This document shows, piece by piece, positions 19,384-28,322 of a DNA stretch of 58,543 nt. Within the stretch, counting starts at the first letter, position 1. Each line of letters opens with the position of its first letter. Origin of the DNA: Burkholderia dolosa (GTDB taxonomy: Bacteria; Pseudomonadota; Gammaproteobacteria; Burkholderiales; Burkholderiaceae); contig NZ_CABVPR010000041.1 in the NCBI RefSeq assembly GCF_902499135.1, positions 1-58,543 on the forward strand, in the 5' to 3' direction. Under the pieces are notes generated by a model. The model made no database searches and was not told the origin of the DNA. It saw only the letters and a program-made list of their open reading frames with translations. A program made the translations under genes and the position numbers.

Positions 19384-20841
19384 TTACTTGGCACACGTGC
19401 CGAGGTCCCTCCAGACCTTACCCGACTGGTCGCCGCCCGTCGTGGCCGGCACACCCGGCACCTCGTTTTGCGTCCACCAGCGCGCCTGATAGTTGCGTCC
19501 GTCGTGCTGTACCTTGGCGCCGCCCGTGTATGCCGTGCCCTCGCGCCACGCCGCATGACACTGCGCGCCTTCCGGGGTGTCGCCGCCGGCCAGCTTGAAC
19601 GTCACGGTGTCCTGCATCAGCTTGCCGCCGTCGATCTGCGAAGTCGCCACGGCCGTATGCATACCCGCCTTCGCGTTCGCGATGTCGATGCGCAGCTCGC
19701 CCTGCATCCGCATCGTCGCCGCTTTGGAGCCCACCAGCGATTGCGTCGCGTCGTACACCTTCACGATGACTTTCGTGTCCTTCGCGTGGTTGAATTTCAG
19801 GAAGAATTTCGCAGTCGCCTTGCCGTTCTCGATCCTGAATTCCGGGTCGCTCGTGATACTGAAGCGTTCATCGATGCCCGTTGCCGGCTTTTGCTCGATC
19901 GTCGTTTCGGTACGGACGATGCCGCTGCCGTTCTTCGCGAACACCTCGTTCGCGCCGAGCCGCGGCTCGATGCGTCCGTTGTGCAGGAAGCCGGCCGACA
20001 GGTTTGCCGACTGCGTGCGGTTGATTTCCTTCGCGAGCAGCATCGGCCACGTGTTGCGTTCGCCCTCCTCCGCCTTCTCGATCGTCACCTTGGCCGTCAT
20101 CGACGGTACTTCCCCGCCCGACTTGAAGACGCGATTGATCACCCTGTCCCCGGTCTTGAGGTCGATGGTCGGCGCGATGTTGCCGACGGGCGTCCAACCC
20201 GGCTTGCCCGGATCGACGGGGCCGCCGTCCGGCTTGATGTCGAGATCGACGACGTTGTAGAACATGCCGCTCGTATCGCCGACCTCCCACGTCGCAAGCA
20301 TGACGTGATGTCCGGTACGGTCGGAAGGAATCGTGCAGTTGTGCGGTCCGATCGCGTCGGCCTTTTTCATGCCGCCGTCGACGGTACAAAACGGCGTGAG
20401 ATCGAACTGGCCGCGCGTCAGCGGCATGTTCGGATTCCAGCCCTGCTTCGTCAGGTAATACTTGAACTCCTTCGTCACGTGCGGCGCCGTGAACGTCCAC
20501 TTGAACTGGTGCGGGCCGGATGCGATTTCGTTGATCTTCCATCGATCGACCGACTGCTCGTCGAGTGCACCGAACATGTCCACCCCGGCACTTGCGATGT
20601 GTCCGTCCGGCGCGCCTGCTTGCGGGAAGCCCTGCCGACCTTCGATGCTCTGCGGATCCCATGTGACCTGGCCGCAGTTGAAGTTCTTCGCGGGGCCCTG
20701 CTTGGAGCTGCATAACAAGCTGCGCGACGGCGGATCGGACAAGAAGCCGTGGGCGAACGCGTGCTGTGCGAAGAACATCGATGCGCATGCAACGAGCGGA
20801 GAAAACGTGAAAAGCGTTCGGCTTGGAGTGCGATTTTTCAT
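19384..20841 (-). CDS. gbpA: Chitin-active lytic polysaccharide monooxygenase (GbpA-type, AA10)
   Basis: A 485-residue secreted protein. The signal peptide ends at AFA, leaving His31 as the mature N terminus (HGFLSDPPSR). With His121 (TAPHVTKEF) it forms the copper histidine brace of AA10 enzymes that oxidatively cut crystalline chitin. The segments CGQVTWDPQSIEG, DEQSVDRW, KYYLTKQGWNPNMPL and ATWEVGDTSGMFYNVVDL closely follow Vibrio GbpA domain 1. A GbpA domain 2-like beta region follows (about 215-310), then a third domain, and a C-terminal CBM5/12-type chitin-binding module (AAWREGTAYTGGAKVQHDGRNYQARWW, residues about 425-482). It is divergent from the chitinase at 21153 and directly upstream of the secretion genes, so the type II machine is its likely exporter. 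Confidence 0.95.
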   Translation of the reverse strand: MKNRTPSRTLFTFSPLVACASMFFAQHAFAHGFLSDPPSRSLLCSSKQGPAKNFNCGQVTWDPQSIEGRQGFPQAGAPDGHIASAGVDMFGALDEQSVDRWKINEIASGPHQFKWTFTAPHVTKEFKYYLTKQGWNPNMPLTRGQFDLTPFCTVDGGMKKADAIGPHNCTIPSDRTGHHVMLATWEVGDTSGMFYNVVDLDIKPDGGPVDPGKPGWTPVGNIAPTIDLKTGDRVINRVFKSGGEVPSMTAKVTIEKAEEGERNTWPMLLAKEINRTQSANLSAGFLHNGRIEPRLGANEVFAKNGSGIVRTETTIEQKPATGIDERFSITSDPEFRIENGKATAKFFLKFNHAKDTKVIVKVYDATQSLVGSKAATMRMQGELRIDIANAKAGMHTAVATSQIDGGKLMQDTVTFKLAGGDTPEGAQCHAAWREGTAYTGGAKVQHDGRNYQARWWTQNEVPGVPATTGGDQSGKVWRDLGTCAK

Positions 20842-21152
20842 GGTTTGTATGTAATCGACCGCATCTGTCGATACGGCTTTCGAACGAGAGGTGGATCGGT
20901 ACCGAGACGGTGCCCGGCTCGTAGGCGTCGCGTGTCGGCCGAGACGCGACGAGAGCCATTGTCGTGGCGACCGTACGGTCCGGAAATCTTCCTCAATGAT
21001 TCATAAAATCGGCCGATCGGCTTTAAAAAATGAATCGCTGCGCGTTCGCGCGATTTCGCTGAGATTTCGTTGAGATTGATTGGCGGTGGCCGGCGCCACG
21101 AAAACAATGCGCCCGTCGATTCCGACACTCTTTCAATCTTTCGAGGAAGACG
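20842..21152. promoter_or_regulatory. Divergent LPMO/chitinase promoter region
   Basis: 311 bp separate the two chitin-active genes. The centre is AT-rich (around 20990-21080) and holds a perfect 10-bp palindrome GCCGATCGGC at 21012-21021. Short TGAGATTTCG/TTGAGATTGA near-repeats lie at 21060-21080. Promoters for both genes should lie here; no specific boxes could be assigned with confidence. Confidence 0.4.
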
Positions 21153-24002
21153 ATGAAATTGCGCTCGAATATTCCATCTGCCGGTCGTGCACGCATCGAC
21201 CGAGCATCCCGACCTGGGTCCACGCAACGACTCGCGTTCGCGGCCGTCGCGACGGCCGGCGCGCTATGCTTCGCGAATCCCGCGCTCGCGGCCCCGGGCA
21301 AACCGAGTCTCAAGCAATACGAGATCACGTCGAAGCCGCATGGATTCGTCGAGATCGATGTGCAGAGGGCCGGAAGTGCTCCCTACAAGGACATTGTGAA
21401 ACTCAACGCGAAGGTGGACGTGCCACTACCGTTCGATATCTGGAGCAACGGAACTGCGGTGAAGGCGGTCGCGGTGATCGACGGTACCGTGGATCCCGCT
21501 TCGGAGGTCAGAATGACGCCGGGGAGCAGCCAGAACGGTACGGTGATCGCCAACGTGAAGACGCCGGGCGTGAAGAAGATGCAGGTTCGCGTGTTCGATG
21601 CGAACGGCGCGTCGGCCGATAGCGCGCCGCTCGACGTGGTCGTGTTCGACACGATTCCGGAACTCGCCGATACGCTGCCGAACAACGCGAGCAAGACGAA
21701 CAAGCCGTTCGTGAATGCGTCGGGTTCGGTCGTCGGCGCGTATTTCACGACATGGTCGATCTACGACCGCAAGTACAGCGTCGACAACGTGCCGATCGAG
21801 AATTTGACCCACATGCTGTACGGTTTCATCCCGATCTGCGGCGGCGCATCGATCAACGGATCGCTCGCACGCGACGTGCCAAATTCGTTTCGCGCGCTGC
21901 AGCAAACGTGTGCGGGCCTACCGGATTTCAGCGTCGCGATTCACGACACGTGGGGCGAAATCGGCGCGACGCTGCCCGGCCAGACGGCCAATTCGAAGCT
22001 CAAGGGCGTGCTCGGCCAGATGATGGCCGCGAAAAAACGCAATCCGAATCTGAAGATCTTGCCGTCGATTGGCGGCTGGACCCTGTCGGACCCGTTCTTC
22101 CACATGCATGACCCGGCCAAGCGCAAGGTCTTCGTCGATTCGACCGAACAGCTGCTGCGCACCTGGAAATTCTTCGACGGCATCGACATCGACTGGGAAT
22201 TCCCGGGCGGCAAGGGTGCGAACGGTGCGCTCGGCGATCCTGCAAAGGACGGTGCGCTTTACGTGACGCTGATGAAAGAGCTGCGGCAGATGCTCGACCG
22301 GTTGTCCCGGGATACCGGCAAAACGTACCAGCTGACGTCGGCAATCGGCGCAGGCAAGGACAAGATCGACGTGGTCGACTACAAGGAAGCCACGAAGTAC
22401 ATGGACTACCTGTTCGACATGACGTACGACTTCTACGGCGCGTTCAGCCTGACGGAGCTCGGCCACCAGACGGCGCTCTACGCGCCTGCCTGGCGACCCG
22501 ACACCCGGTACACGACCGACAACTCGATCAAGGCACTGATCGAGCAAGGGGTCGATCGCAAGAAGCTGGTGATCGGTGCGGCGATGTACGGCCGCGGCTG
22601 GTCGGGCGTGTCCGGCTATACCGACGGCAATCCGTTCACCGGCACCGCGAAGGGACCAGTCGCCGGCGGATGGGAGCCGGGCATTCTCGACTACAAGGCC
22701 GTCGCGTCGAAGATGGTGGGGCCGGACAACAACGGTATCAACGGCTACGAATACCACTACGATCAGACGGCCGAAGCGCCGTACGTGTTCAACAAAAGCA
22801 CCGGCGAACTCGTCACGTTCGACGACAGACGGTCGGTTCTCGCGAAAGGCGACTACGTGCGCAAGCACCAGCTGGCCGGCATGTTCTCGTGGGAGATCGA
22901 CGCGGACAACGGCGACATCCTGAATGCGATGCACGAGGGGCTCGGTCACGACGGCGGCGCGTCGGAGAATCGTCCACCGGTCGCGGACGCCGGCGCGGAC
23001 GTGACGGTTACCGGCCCGGCCACCGTGACGCTCGACGCGTCGAAATCCCGCGATCCGGATGGCGACAAGCTGACGTTCAAGTGGGAGCAGATCGGCGGAA
23101 ATCCGCTGAAAATCGCGAACCCGGGCAACGTGAAGGCGACGGTCGACGTTCCCGAGGTGGAGCAGGATACGCGGTACACGTTCCGCGTGACCGTAAGCGA
23201 TCTGGCGGGTTTGAAGGACTCGGCCCAGACCGTCGTGACGGCCAAGGCCAAACCGCCGATCGAGCCGCCGGAGGAGAATCGGCCGCCGGTTGCGCTCATC
23301 GACGGGCCGGCGCAGGTCAAAGGCGGTCAGGCCGTTACGCTGTCGGCCGCGAAATCGAGCGATCCGGCGGGCGGCAGCTTGACGTTCCAATGGACCGTTC
23401 CGCCCGGCATCGACGCGAAACCGGTGGGTGCGACCGTCAGCTTCACCGCGCCGACGCTTTCGCACGACCGCTCGTTTGCGTTCTCCGTCAAGGTCGGCAA
23501 CGGCAAGCTGTCGTCGGACGCACGTCACGTGGTCCTCGTGAAGGCCACGGATTCGGGAGGAGAAGGCGGCAAGTACCCGGCGTACAAGCCTGGAATCCCG
23601 TACAAGGCCGGCGATATCGTGTCGAATCTCGGCAAGCTGTACGAGTGCAAGCCGTTCCCATACAGCGGCTGGTGCGCCGGTGTACCGGCCGCGTACGAGC
23701 CCGGTAAGGGCTCGGCGTGGAGCGACGCGTGGACGCCGTACGATACCGGTGAAGGCGGCGGTGAAGGCGGCGGTGAAGGCGGCGGTGAAGGCGGCGGTGA
23801 AGGCGGTGGCGAAGGTGGCGGCGACTACCCGCAATACAAGGAAGGCACCCCGTACGGCGCCGGCGACATCGTGTCGAACCACGGCAAGCTGTATCGCTGC
23901 AAGCCATTCCCGTACTCCAACTGGTGCTCGATGTCGGCATGGGCGTACGAGCCCGGCAAGGGCACTGCGTGGGATCAGGCGTGGGAGGTGTACACGAACT
24001 GA
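21153..24002 (+). CDS. chiA: Secreted multidomain GH18 chitinase
   Basis: A 949-residue endo-acting chitinase. A signal peptide (about 1-47, ending NPALA) is followed by an Ig-like N-terminal domain (about 50-185) as in Serratia ChiA-type enzymes. The GH18 barrel (about 190-600) contains ILPSIGGWTLSDPF and the catalytic signature FDGIDIDWE, with Asp342, Asp345, Asp347 and the acid Glu349, then MTYDFYGAF and YGRGWSGV. Two PKD-like modules (NRPPVADAGADVTVTG... and NRPPVALIDGPAQV...) follow. Two C-terminal CBM5/12 chitin-binding modules (YPAYKPGIPYKAGDIV... and YPQYKEGTPYGAGDIV...) are joined by a Gly-Glu-Gly-Gly linker. Cysteines pair within each CBM. RBS: CGAGGAAG 6 nt upstream. It acts outside the cell with the neighbouring LPMO and should use the adjacent secretion system. 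Confidence 0.96.
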   Translation: MKLRSNIPSAGRARIDRASRPGSTQRLAFAAVATAGALCFANPALAAPGKPSLKQYEITSKPHGFVEIDVQRAGSAPYKDIVKLNAKVDVPLPFDIWSNGTAVKAVAVIDGTVDPASEVRMTPGSSQNGTVIANVKTPGVKKMQVRVFDANGASADSAPLDVVVFDTIPELADTLPNNASKTNKPFVNASGSVVGAYFTTWSIYDRKYSVDNVPIENLTHMLYGFIPICGGASINGSLARDVPNSFRALQQTCAGLPDFSVAIHDTWGEIGATLPGQTANSKLKGVLGQMMAAKKRNPNLKILPSIGGWTLSDPFFHMHDPAKRKVFVDSTEQLLRTWKFFDGIDIDWEFPGGKGANGALGDPAKDGALYVTLMKELRQMLDRLSRDTGKTYQLTSAIGAGKDKIDVVDYKEATKYMDYLFDMTYDFYGAFSLTELGHQTALYAPAWRPDTRYTTDNSIKALIEQGVDRKKLVIGAAMYGRGWSGVSGYTDGNPFTGTAKGPVAGGWEPGILDYKAVASKMVGPDNNGINGYEYHYDQTAEAPYVFNKSTGELVTFDDRRSVLAKGDYVRKHQLAGMFSWEIDADNGDILNAMHEGLGHDGGASENRPPVADAGADVTVTGPATVTLDASKSRDPDGDKLTFKWEQIGGNPLKIANPGNVKATVDVPEVEQDTRYTFRVTVSDLAGLKDSAQTVVTAKAKPPIEPPEENRPPVALIDGPAQVKGGQAVTLSAAKSSDPAGGSLTFQWTVPPGIDAKPVGATVSFTAPTLSHDRSFAFSVKVGNGKLSSDARHVVLVKATDSGGEGGKYPAYKPGIPYKAGDIVSNLGKLYECKPFPYSGWCAGVPAAYEPGKGSAWSDAWTPYDTGEGGGEGGGEGGGEGGGEGGGEGGGDYPQYKEGTPYGAGDIVSNHGKLYRCKPFPYSNWCSMSAWAYEPGKGTAWDQAWEVYTN
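23751..23822. repeat. 12-bp tandem repeat coding for the GEGG linker
   Basis: About six copies of a 12-bp unit (GAAGGCGGCGGT, later copies slightly diverged) encode the flexible Gly-Glu-Gly-Gly linker between the two chitin-binding modules. Units are in frame, so copy number change would only alter linker length. Confidence 0.9.
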
Positions 24003-24011
24003 CGAGAAGCG

Positions 24012-24035
24012 GCCGGCGGCTCGGACCGCCGGTCT
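24012..24035. terminator. Hairpin between convergent genes
   Basis: Inverted repeat CCGGCGG (24014-24020) and CCGCCGG (24027-24033) with a 6-nt loop lies between the chitinase stop and the kinase stop. No T-tract follows, so it may be a weak bidirectional terminator. Confidence 0.45.
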
Positions 24036-24044
24036 GCCCTCGCG

Positions 24045-26384
24045 TCAGGCGTGGGCTTTTGCGCTTTTGCGATGTCCGCCAAGCCAGCGTCGTTCCGCTT
24101 CCGCTGCGGCGGTCGGCAAGCACATGCTGAAGCGGCTTCCCTCTCCCGGCGTAGACGTTACGTCGACCGAGCCGCCGTGGCGCTCGACGACCGTTTTCAC
24201 GAACGGCAATCCGAGGCCGACGCCCCGGCTCGGATCGCGACACGCGCCGCCCGCCTGGAAGAACGGCTCGAACAACCGCGGCATCGCGTCGGCAGGAATG
24301 CCGATACCCTGGTCCTCAACGGCGATCGAAACATCGCCGTCGCCGGTGCGGATCCATACGCTGACGACCGTCCCGTCGTTCGAATACTTGACGGCATTGT
24401 CGAGCAGATTGGTCAACGCACGCAGCAGCATGTCCCGATTGCCGAGGACGAACGCGTCATGTCCGTCGTCGTTGGGCCCTTCGACGCAAATGTGTTTCGC
24501 GCTCGCGCTGTGCCACACCTGATCGATCGCCTCCATGGCGAGGTCGCTCGCCGACACCATCACATAAGCGGTCCGATCGAGATGTTCGGCACGGGACAAC
24601 TGCGTGAAGTCCTGCGCGACACGCAGACTGTAGTTCACGAGCTTGTGCAGGTTCGCGAGGAAGTCCGGATCCGATACGCCGCCGCTGCTGTGCTGCTCGA
24701 GCAGCGACAGCACGGTCGACAGCGGATTGCGCAGATCGTGTGCCATGTGGCGTAGCGTCATGCGGTCACTTTCGACCGCCGCCTTGATGTTGTGAATGTC
24801 GACCAGGCTGATCATGCTCGCCGTGGAGCGACGGTGATCGCCGTCGTCGAACGGCGTGACCATCACCATGTAAGTACGGGCATTCAACGTCAGTTCGGCC
24901 GAGTGGATCCGCCCTGTCTCCTTTGCTGCGCGGATTTCGTGATATGCGGTGCCGATCACCTGCCGTACCGCGGCAGTGCCGTCGACATCGATCGATGCCA
25001 GCATCGCCCGGCCGCGTTCGTTGCACATCAGGAGCGTGCCTTCGTGTTCGATGAAAATCGGATAAGGCAGCGTGTGGATCACGTCGACATAGGTCGACTG
25101 CCATTCGCGAATGCGCGATATGGCTTCGGCAACTTCTTCGTCCGGCAATGCATCGCCTGCATCCACCGGTTGTTCGGCGCTACCTATCGCGTGTCGGCCC
25201 GCCATGCCGCGTAGACGACGATATTCCCTCATCAGCGCGGCGCTCAGGCTACCGGCCCGCCGCCAGCCGCAGAGGGCGAAGACCGTCACGCACATCGCGA
25301 GCGATGGACCGACCGGCGCCCAGTAAGCGCCGTGTGCAAGCAGCAGTGCCTGGCTTGCGACGTATGCCGCGAGCCACCCGAGCGCGAATCCGTACAGGCG
25401 GCGTCCCGGCACAAGCATGCAGATCAGCAGCATGCCGCTTGCAACGGCGGTGCTGATTGCGATGCGCATCCCGAGCGGAACGTTGCGCAACAGCCGGCCG
25501 TCCAGCACCGCTTCGGTCGCAAGCGCATCCACCTCCACGCGATGCACACGCCCGTCGCTGCCTGACGACAGGTGGAACACGCCCGACAATTCCGACATTC
25601 CGTCGCCGATGAACACGATGCGGTTGCGCCATGCCGACGCGGGAACGCGACCCTTGAGCACGTCCACGAACGAGTAGCGATCGAGATGGAAGTACAGCGG
25701 CAGGCGCAGGAGGATCGAGCCGTCTTCGACGTGTCCCATTCGAGTGACGTGCGGCTGCACGTGGCTGCGTATCTCGTTCTCGGGCAACGGCGCTTTTGCG
25801 ATGCGGATCGCCTGCAGCCCGACGTGCGGAATCTCGTCGCCGTTGCCGATCGTGACGTAAGGCACGATGCCTTGCACCAGATCGTCGCTGCTGAGCACAA
25901 CGCTGCGTTGGCCGAGCGCCGCGGCAGCCTCTCGCAGTCGACGTGCGGGCAGAATCACGGTATCCGCCCTGCCGTGAACCGGCGACACCTCCGCCGGCAA
26001 TACGACGCGGCCGTGCGCAGCGATCGCGGCCGCCAACAGATCGTCATGCTGCGTCGGGGTAACCATCGTGATGTCCAGTACGACGCTCGCAGCACCGGAC
26101 ACGCGGGAAAGGATCGATGCATAGCCGGTACGTGCATAGCTCGCGTTGCCGCCCAACTCGTCGACGGTCTTCTTGTCGACCGCTATCACGGCGACCTTAT
26201 GGTGCCGACCTCGATCGATATTCGACGAGACGGCGTGCCAATAGATTCGATCCAGCGGCGAGAACAGCGCCTCGACGGACGCGGTGCAACTGAGCGCCGC
26301 CAGTGCGGGCGTGCCAATCAGTGGCAGCCATGCGGCGCGTACCGACGCGGCGAATCTGGGAGCCCGGCGGAACCAATCAAACAT
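24045..26384 (-). CDS. CHASE2-domain sensor histidine kinase
   Basis: A 779-residue membrane kinase. One N-terminal helix precedes an extracytoplasmic CHASE2 sensor (about residues 45-310: VAVIAVDKKTVDELG, RTGYASILSRVSGAASVVLDI, and FVDVLKGRVPASAWRNRIVFIG). Three closely spaced membrane helices follow (about 325-400), then a PAS-like domain (about 440-550). The transmitter has the H-box MAHDLRNPLSTVLSLL (phosphorylated His), the N-box LTNLLDNAVKYSNDG, and G-boxes EDQGIGIP and GVGLGLPFVKTVVERHGG. There is no receiver domain. The ATG at 26384 starts MFDWFRRAPRF; upstream codons lack support. It is convergent with the chitinase and has no neighbouring response regulator. The orphan OmpR-type regulator at 9043 is the candidate partner, which would link an outside signal to chitin degradation (inference). 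Confidence 0.9.
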   Translation of the reverse strand: MFDWFRRAPRFAASVRAAWLPLIGTPALAALSCTASVEALFSPLDRIYWHAVSSNIDRGRHHKVAVIAVDKKTVDELGGNASYARTGYASILSRVSGAASVVLDITMVTPTQHDDLLAAAIAAHGRVVLPAEVSPVHGRADTVILPARRLREAAAALGQRSVVLSSDDLVQGIVPYVTIGNGDEIPHVGLQAIRIAKAPLPENEIRSHVQPHVTRMGHVEDGSILLRLPLYFHLDRYSFVDVLKGRVPASAWRNRIVFIGDGMSELSGVFHLSSGSDGRVHRVEVDALATEAVLDGRLLRNVPLGMRIAISTAVASGMLLICMLVPGRRLYGFALGWLAAYVASQALLLAHGAYWAPVGPSLAMCVTVFALCGWRRAGSLSAALMREYRRLRGMAGRHAIGSAEQPVDAGDALPDEEVAEAISRIREWQSTYVDVIHTLPYPIFIEHEGTLLMCNERGRAMLASIDVDGTAAVRQVIGTAYHEIRAAKETGRIHSAELTLNARTYMVMVTPFDDGDHRRSTASMISLVDIHNIKAAVESDRMTLRHMAHDLRNPLSTVLSLLEQHSSGGVSDPDFLANLHKLVNYSLRVAQDFTQLSRAEHLDRTAYVMVSASDLAMEAIDQVWHSASAKHICVEGPNDDGHDAFVLGNRDMLLRALTNLLDNAVKYSNDGTVVSVWIRTGDGDVSIAVEDQGIGIPADAMPRLFEPFFQAGGACRDPSRGVGLGLPFVKTVVERHGGSVDVTSTPGEGSRFSMCLPTAAAEAERRWLGGHRKSAKAHA

Positions 26385-26837
26385 AGGACGGCACTTCTCC
26401 CGATACGATGTCGTGCTGGAGGTCGACGTAGGTACTACGGCACATATGGCCACGAATATGTGTGTTGACGCGCATCATATTTTGGCTAATTTCCCCGGGG
26501 CGACAGTCTAGCGTCGTTTCCGCCGAACGGCACGTGTTGCGGCATGTCGTCGAACAGACGAGAACGCGTCTGCCGCTTGTCGACGGCAACCTAGCAATGC
26601 CGTTGCGAGATCGGGCGCTTTCGCGTCGCAGCGCGAACGAGCACATCGCGCGGCTACCGGCCGTGCGCTTATCGGCATCACGGCGATCGCGCCGGCATTG
26701 GTCGCTGCATCAGGGCACCGGAACGTCATCGTGCGACGATGCGATCCGAGTCGCAGCCCATGCACAACATTGTCATTGCTCTGCCATGGGCGTCGGATAG
26801 TGTTCGAAGCTGCCCGGATTTCACCAATGGATCGATC
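26385..26837. other. Intergenic region with inverted repeat
   Basis: 453 bp between the divergent kinase and CDF genes. It holds a perfect inverted repeat CACATAT-N8-ATATGTG at 26441-26462, 57 bp upstream of the kinase start, and an AT-rich stretch around 26470-26490. The remainder (26510-26830) has no gene I can support. Confidence 0.5.
26441..26462. promoter_or_regulatory. Inverted repeat CACATAT-N8-ATATGTG
   Basis: A perfect 7-bp inverted repeat with an 8-bp centre. Spacing of the arm centres is about 15 bp, suitable for a dimeric regulator. It lies upstream of the CHASE2 kinase start. The binding factor is unknown. Confidence 0.45.
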
Positions 26838-27503
26838 ATGCAGCGGCCGTTGCACGTTTCACGTCTTGCGGTCTATACCGCCGCGTCGCGCGTGCTCGCG
26901 ATCAGCCTCGCGATCAATCTGCTGTTGCTTGCGGTCGAAACGAGCGCCGCGTGGTCCGCGCATTCGTCCGGCCTGCTCGCGGACGTTGCGCACGCAGCGA
27001 TCGACCTCGCGGCAGACGCGCTGATCCTCGTCGCGTGCCGGCTCGACGCGCGCTTGCCGACGGAGCGGCGTCCGACCTATGAGCCGCTTGCGCTTGCGGC
27101 ACTGGGCGCGCTGCTCGTCGCGACCGGCGCCAGAATGGTCTGGCAAGCGGTGAGCCGGTTCGACGCGCCGCCGGTCGTGCAGCCGGGTGGCATCGCGCTC
27201 GTGCTCGTCGCCGTCACGCTCGTCGGCAAAGCGGCACTGTCGCACTGGATGCTGAGCAACGCGCGCGAGACCGGCTCCGCGCTGCTCGAGGCGAGCGGCT
27301 GGCACGTGCGCACCGATGCGTTTTCGTCGCTGCTGGCGGCGCTCGCGATGAGCGCGGCGTGGGCGGGCGTCGGCCGCCTCGACGATGTCGCCGCTCTTAC
27401 GATCGGCGCGCTCGTGATCCGGACCGGTGCCGGCTTCGTCCGGCGCGGCTATGCGCAGTGGCCGGCGCTCGCGTGTGCAAGCCGCCCTACGCGCGGGCCG
27501 TGA
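26838..27503 (+). CDS. Short cation diffusion facilitator (CDF) membrane protein
   Basis: A 221-residue protein with the transmembrane core of the CDF/FieF family of proton-coupled Zn/Fe/Mn exporters. It starts MQRPLHVSRLAVYTAASRVL and includes the first helix with SLAINLLLLAVETSAAWSAHSSGLLADVAHAAIDLAADALILVA. Here the DxxHxxxD-like arrangement supplies metal-site candidates, though the usual first-helix Asp is replaced. About six helices are predictable, ending in VAALTIGALVIRTGAGFV. The protein then stops after about 20 residues, so the cytoplasmic ferredoxin-like C-terminal domain of typical 300-residue CDFs is missing. CDFs without this domain are known. The upstream in-frame ATGs (26739, 26760) lack family similarity. 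Confidence 0.72.
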   Translation: MQRPLHVSRLAVYTAASRVLAISLAINLLLLAVETSAAWSAHSSGLLADVAHAAIDLAADALILVACRLDARLPTERRPTYEPLALAALGALLVATGARMVWQAVSRFDAPPVVQPGGIALVLVAVTLVGKAALSHWMLSNARETGSALLEASGWHVRTDAFSSLLAALAMSAAWAGVGRLDDVAALTIGALVIRTGAGFVRRGYAQWPALACASRPTRGP

Positions 27504-27863
27504 CGCGTGACGCCGCGCGATATCGGACGCCGCGTCCATCGATACGGTGAAGTCGTCGGACGCGGGTTCGCGCGTCGTGAAACGTCCGGCATTCGGTCGT
27601 TTGCTGCTTCGAATCGAAAAGAGGCTCGCGTGTTGCCAGCCTCTTTCGCACGGTGCAGTCGGAACGTCATCCTCGGGGGCGGCCGTTGTCGCCCTGTCGA
27701 GCGACGCGGCTCGCCGACGGCCGCGCGGTCGCGGATTGCGCTTCGCGATAACAGGCTACCGTTTGTTTGTTAGAAATACAGGCTGCGATTTGTATTTCGT
27801 AAATACATGTCATAGACTGTATTTTTCGAACACAAGCGATCGCCTGTCGTTTCGCGAAGAACC
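27504..27863. other. Intergenic region upstream of hipB
   Basis: 360 bp without a gene. The right third, 27770-27840, is AT-rich against its surroundings and holds the two phased operators described separately. The left part shows nothing specific. Confidence 0.6.
27774..27824. promoter_or_regulatory. Two phased HipB-type operators
   Basis: Two identical inverted repeats, AAATACA-N10-TGTATTT, at 27774-27797 and 27801-27824. They are perfect in all 14 arm bases and spaced 27 bp centre to centre. They end 39 bp before the hipB start. Multiple palindromic operators bound by a HipB dimer are the known mode of autoregulation in hipBA modules. Confidence 0.8.
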
Positions 27864-28322
27864 ATGGGATTCCCCGTCCAGACCTTGAGCCAGTTGCGGC
27901 CGATACTCGTCGGCTTCCGGAAATCCGCGGGGCTCACGCAGGCGCAGCTCGCGGCCCGCCTCGGCGTCACCCAGCAATCGTACGCGCAGCTCGAAGCGAA
28001 TCCGGCCGCGGTCAGCATCGAACGGCTGTTCAGGGTGCTGACCGTGCTCGGCGTGCGTCTGACGCTGGAGCCCGGCACAGCGGCGGACGCGTCGACGCCC
28101 GACGTCGAGATGGCGCGTGCTCGCGACGATGGCCACGGCGCGCGTGTGCGCTCGACGTCTGCGCCGATCGGCCCGCCGGCAGTCGCCAAAGCCACGAAAG
28201 CCGCCGGGGCCACGAAGGCCGCTGCGGGCGCGCGGGCCGCAGCAGCAGCAGCTGCCAGCGCGCGAAAGAGGCCCGCCGCAGCGCCCCGCAAATCGGTCCG
28301 TACGAAGCGGGAGGACTGGTGA
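27864..28322 (+). CDS. hipB: HipB-like antitoxin with long basic tail
   Basis: A 152-residue protein. Residues about 8-70 form an HTH_3 (Cro/CI type) DNA-binding domain: LRPILVGFRKSAGLTQAQLAARLGVTQQSYAQLEANP, then SIERLFRVLTVLGVRLTLEP. Residues about 75-152 form a low-complexity tail rich in Ala, Lys and Arg (KATKAAGATKAAAGARAAA, RKRPAAAPRKSVRTKRE). The tail resembles histone H1-like domains and ends in Trp, as does E. coli HipB, whose terminal Trp docks into HipA. E. coli HipB has only 88 residues, so the tail is an expansion. Its stop overlaps the hipA start (GTGA), so toxin and antitoxin are translationally coupled. It probably represses the operon through the sites at 27774-27824. Confidence 0.88.
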   Translation: MGFPVQTLSQLRPILVGFRKSAGLTQAQLAARLGVTQQSYAQLEANPAAVSIERLFRVLTVLGVRLTLEPGTAADASTPDVEMARARDDGHGARVRSTSAPIGPPAVAKATKAAGATKAAAGARAAAAAAASARKRPAAAPRKSVRTKREDW

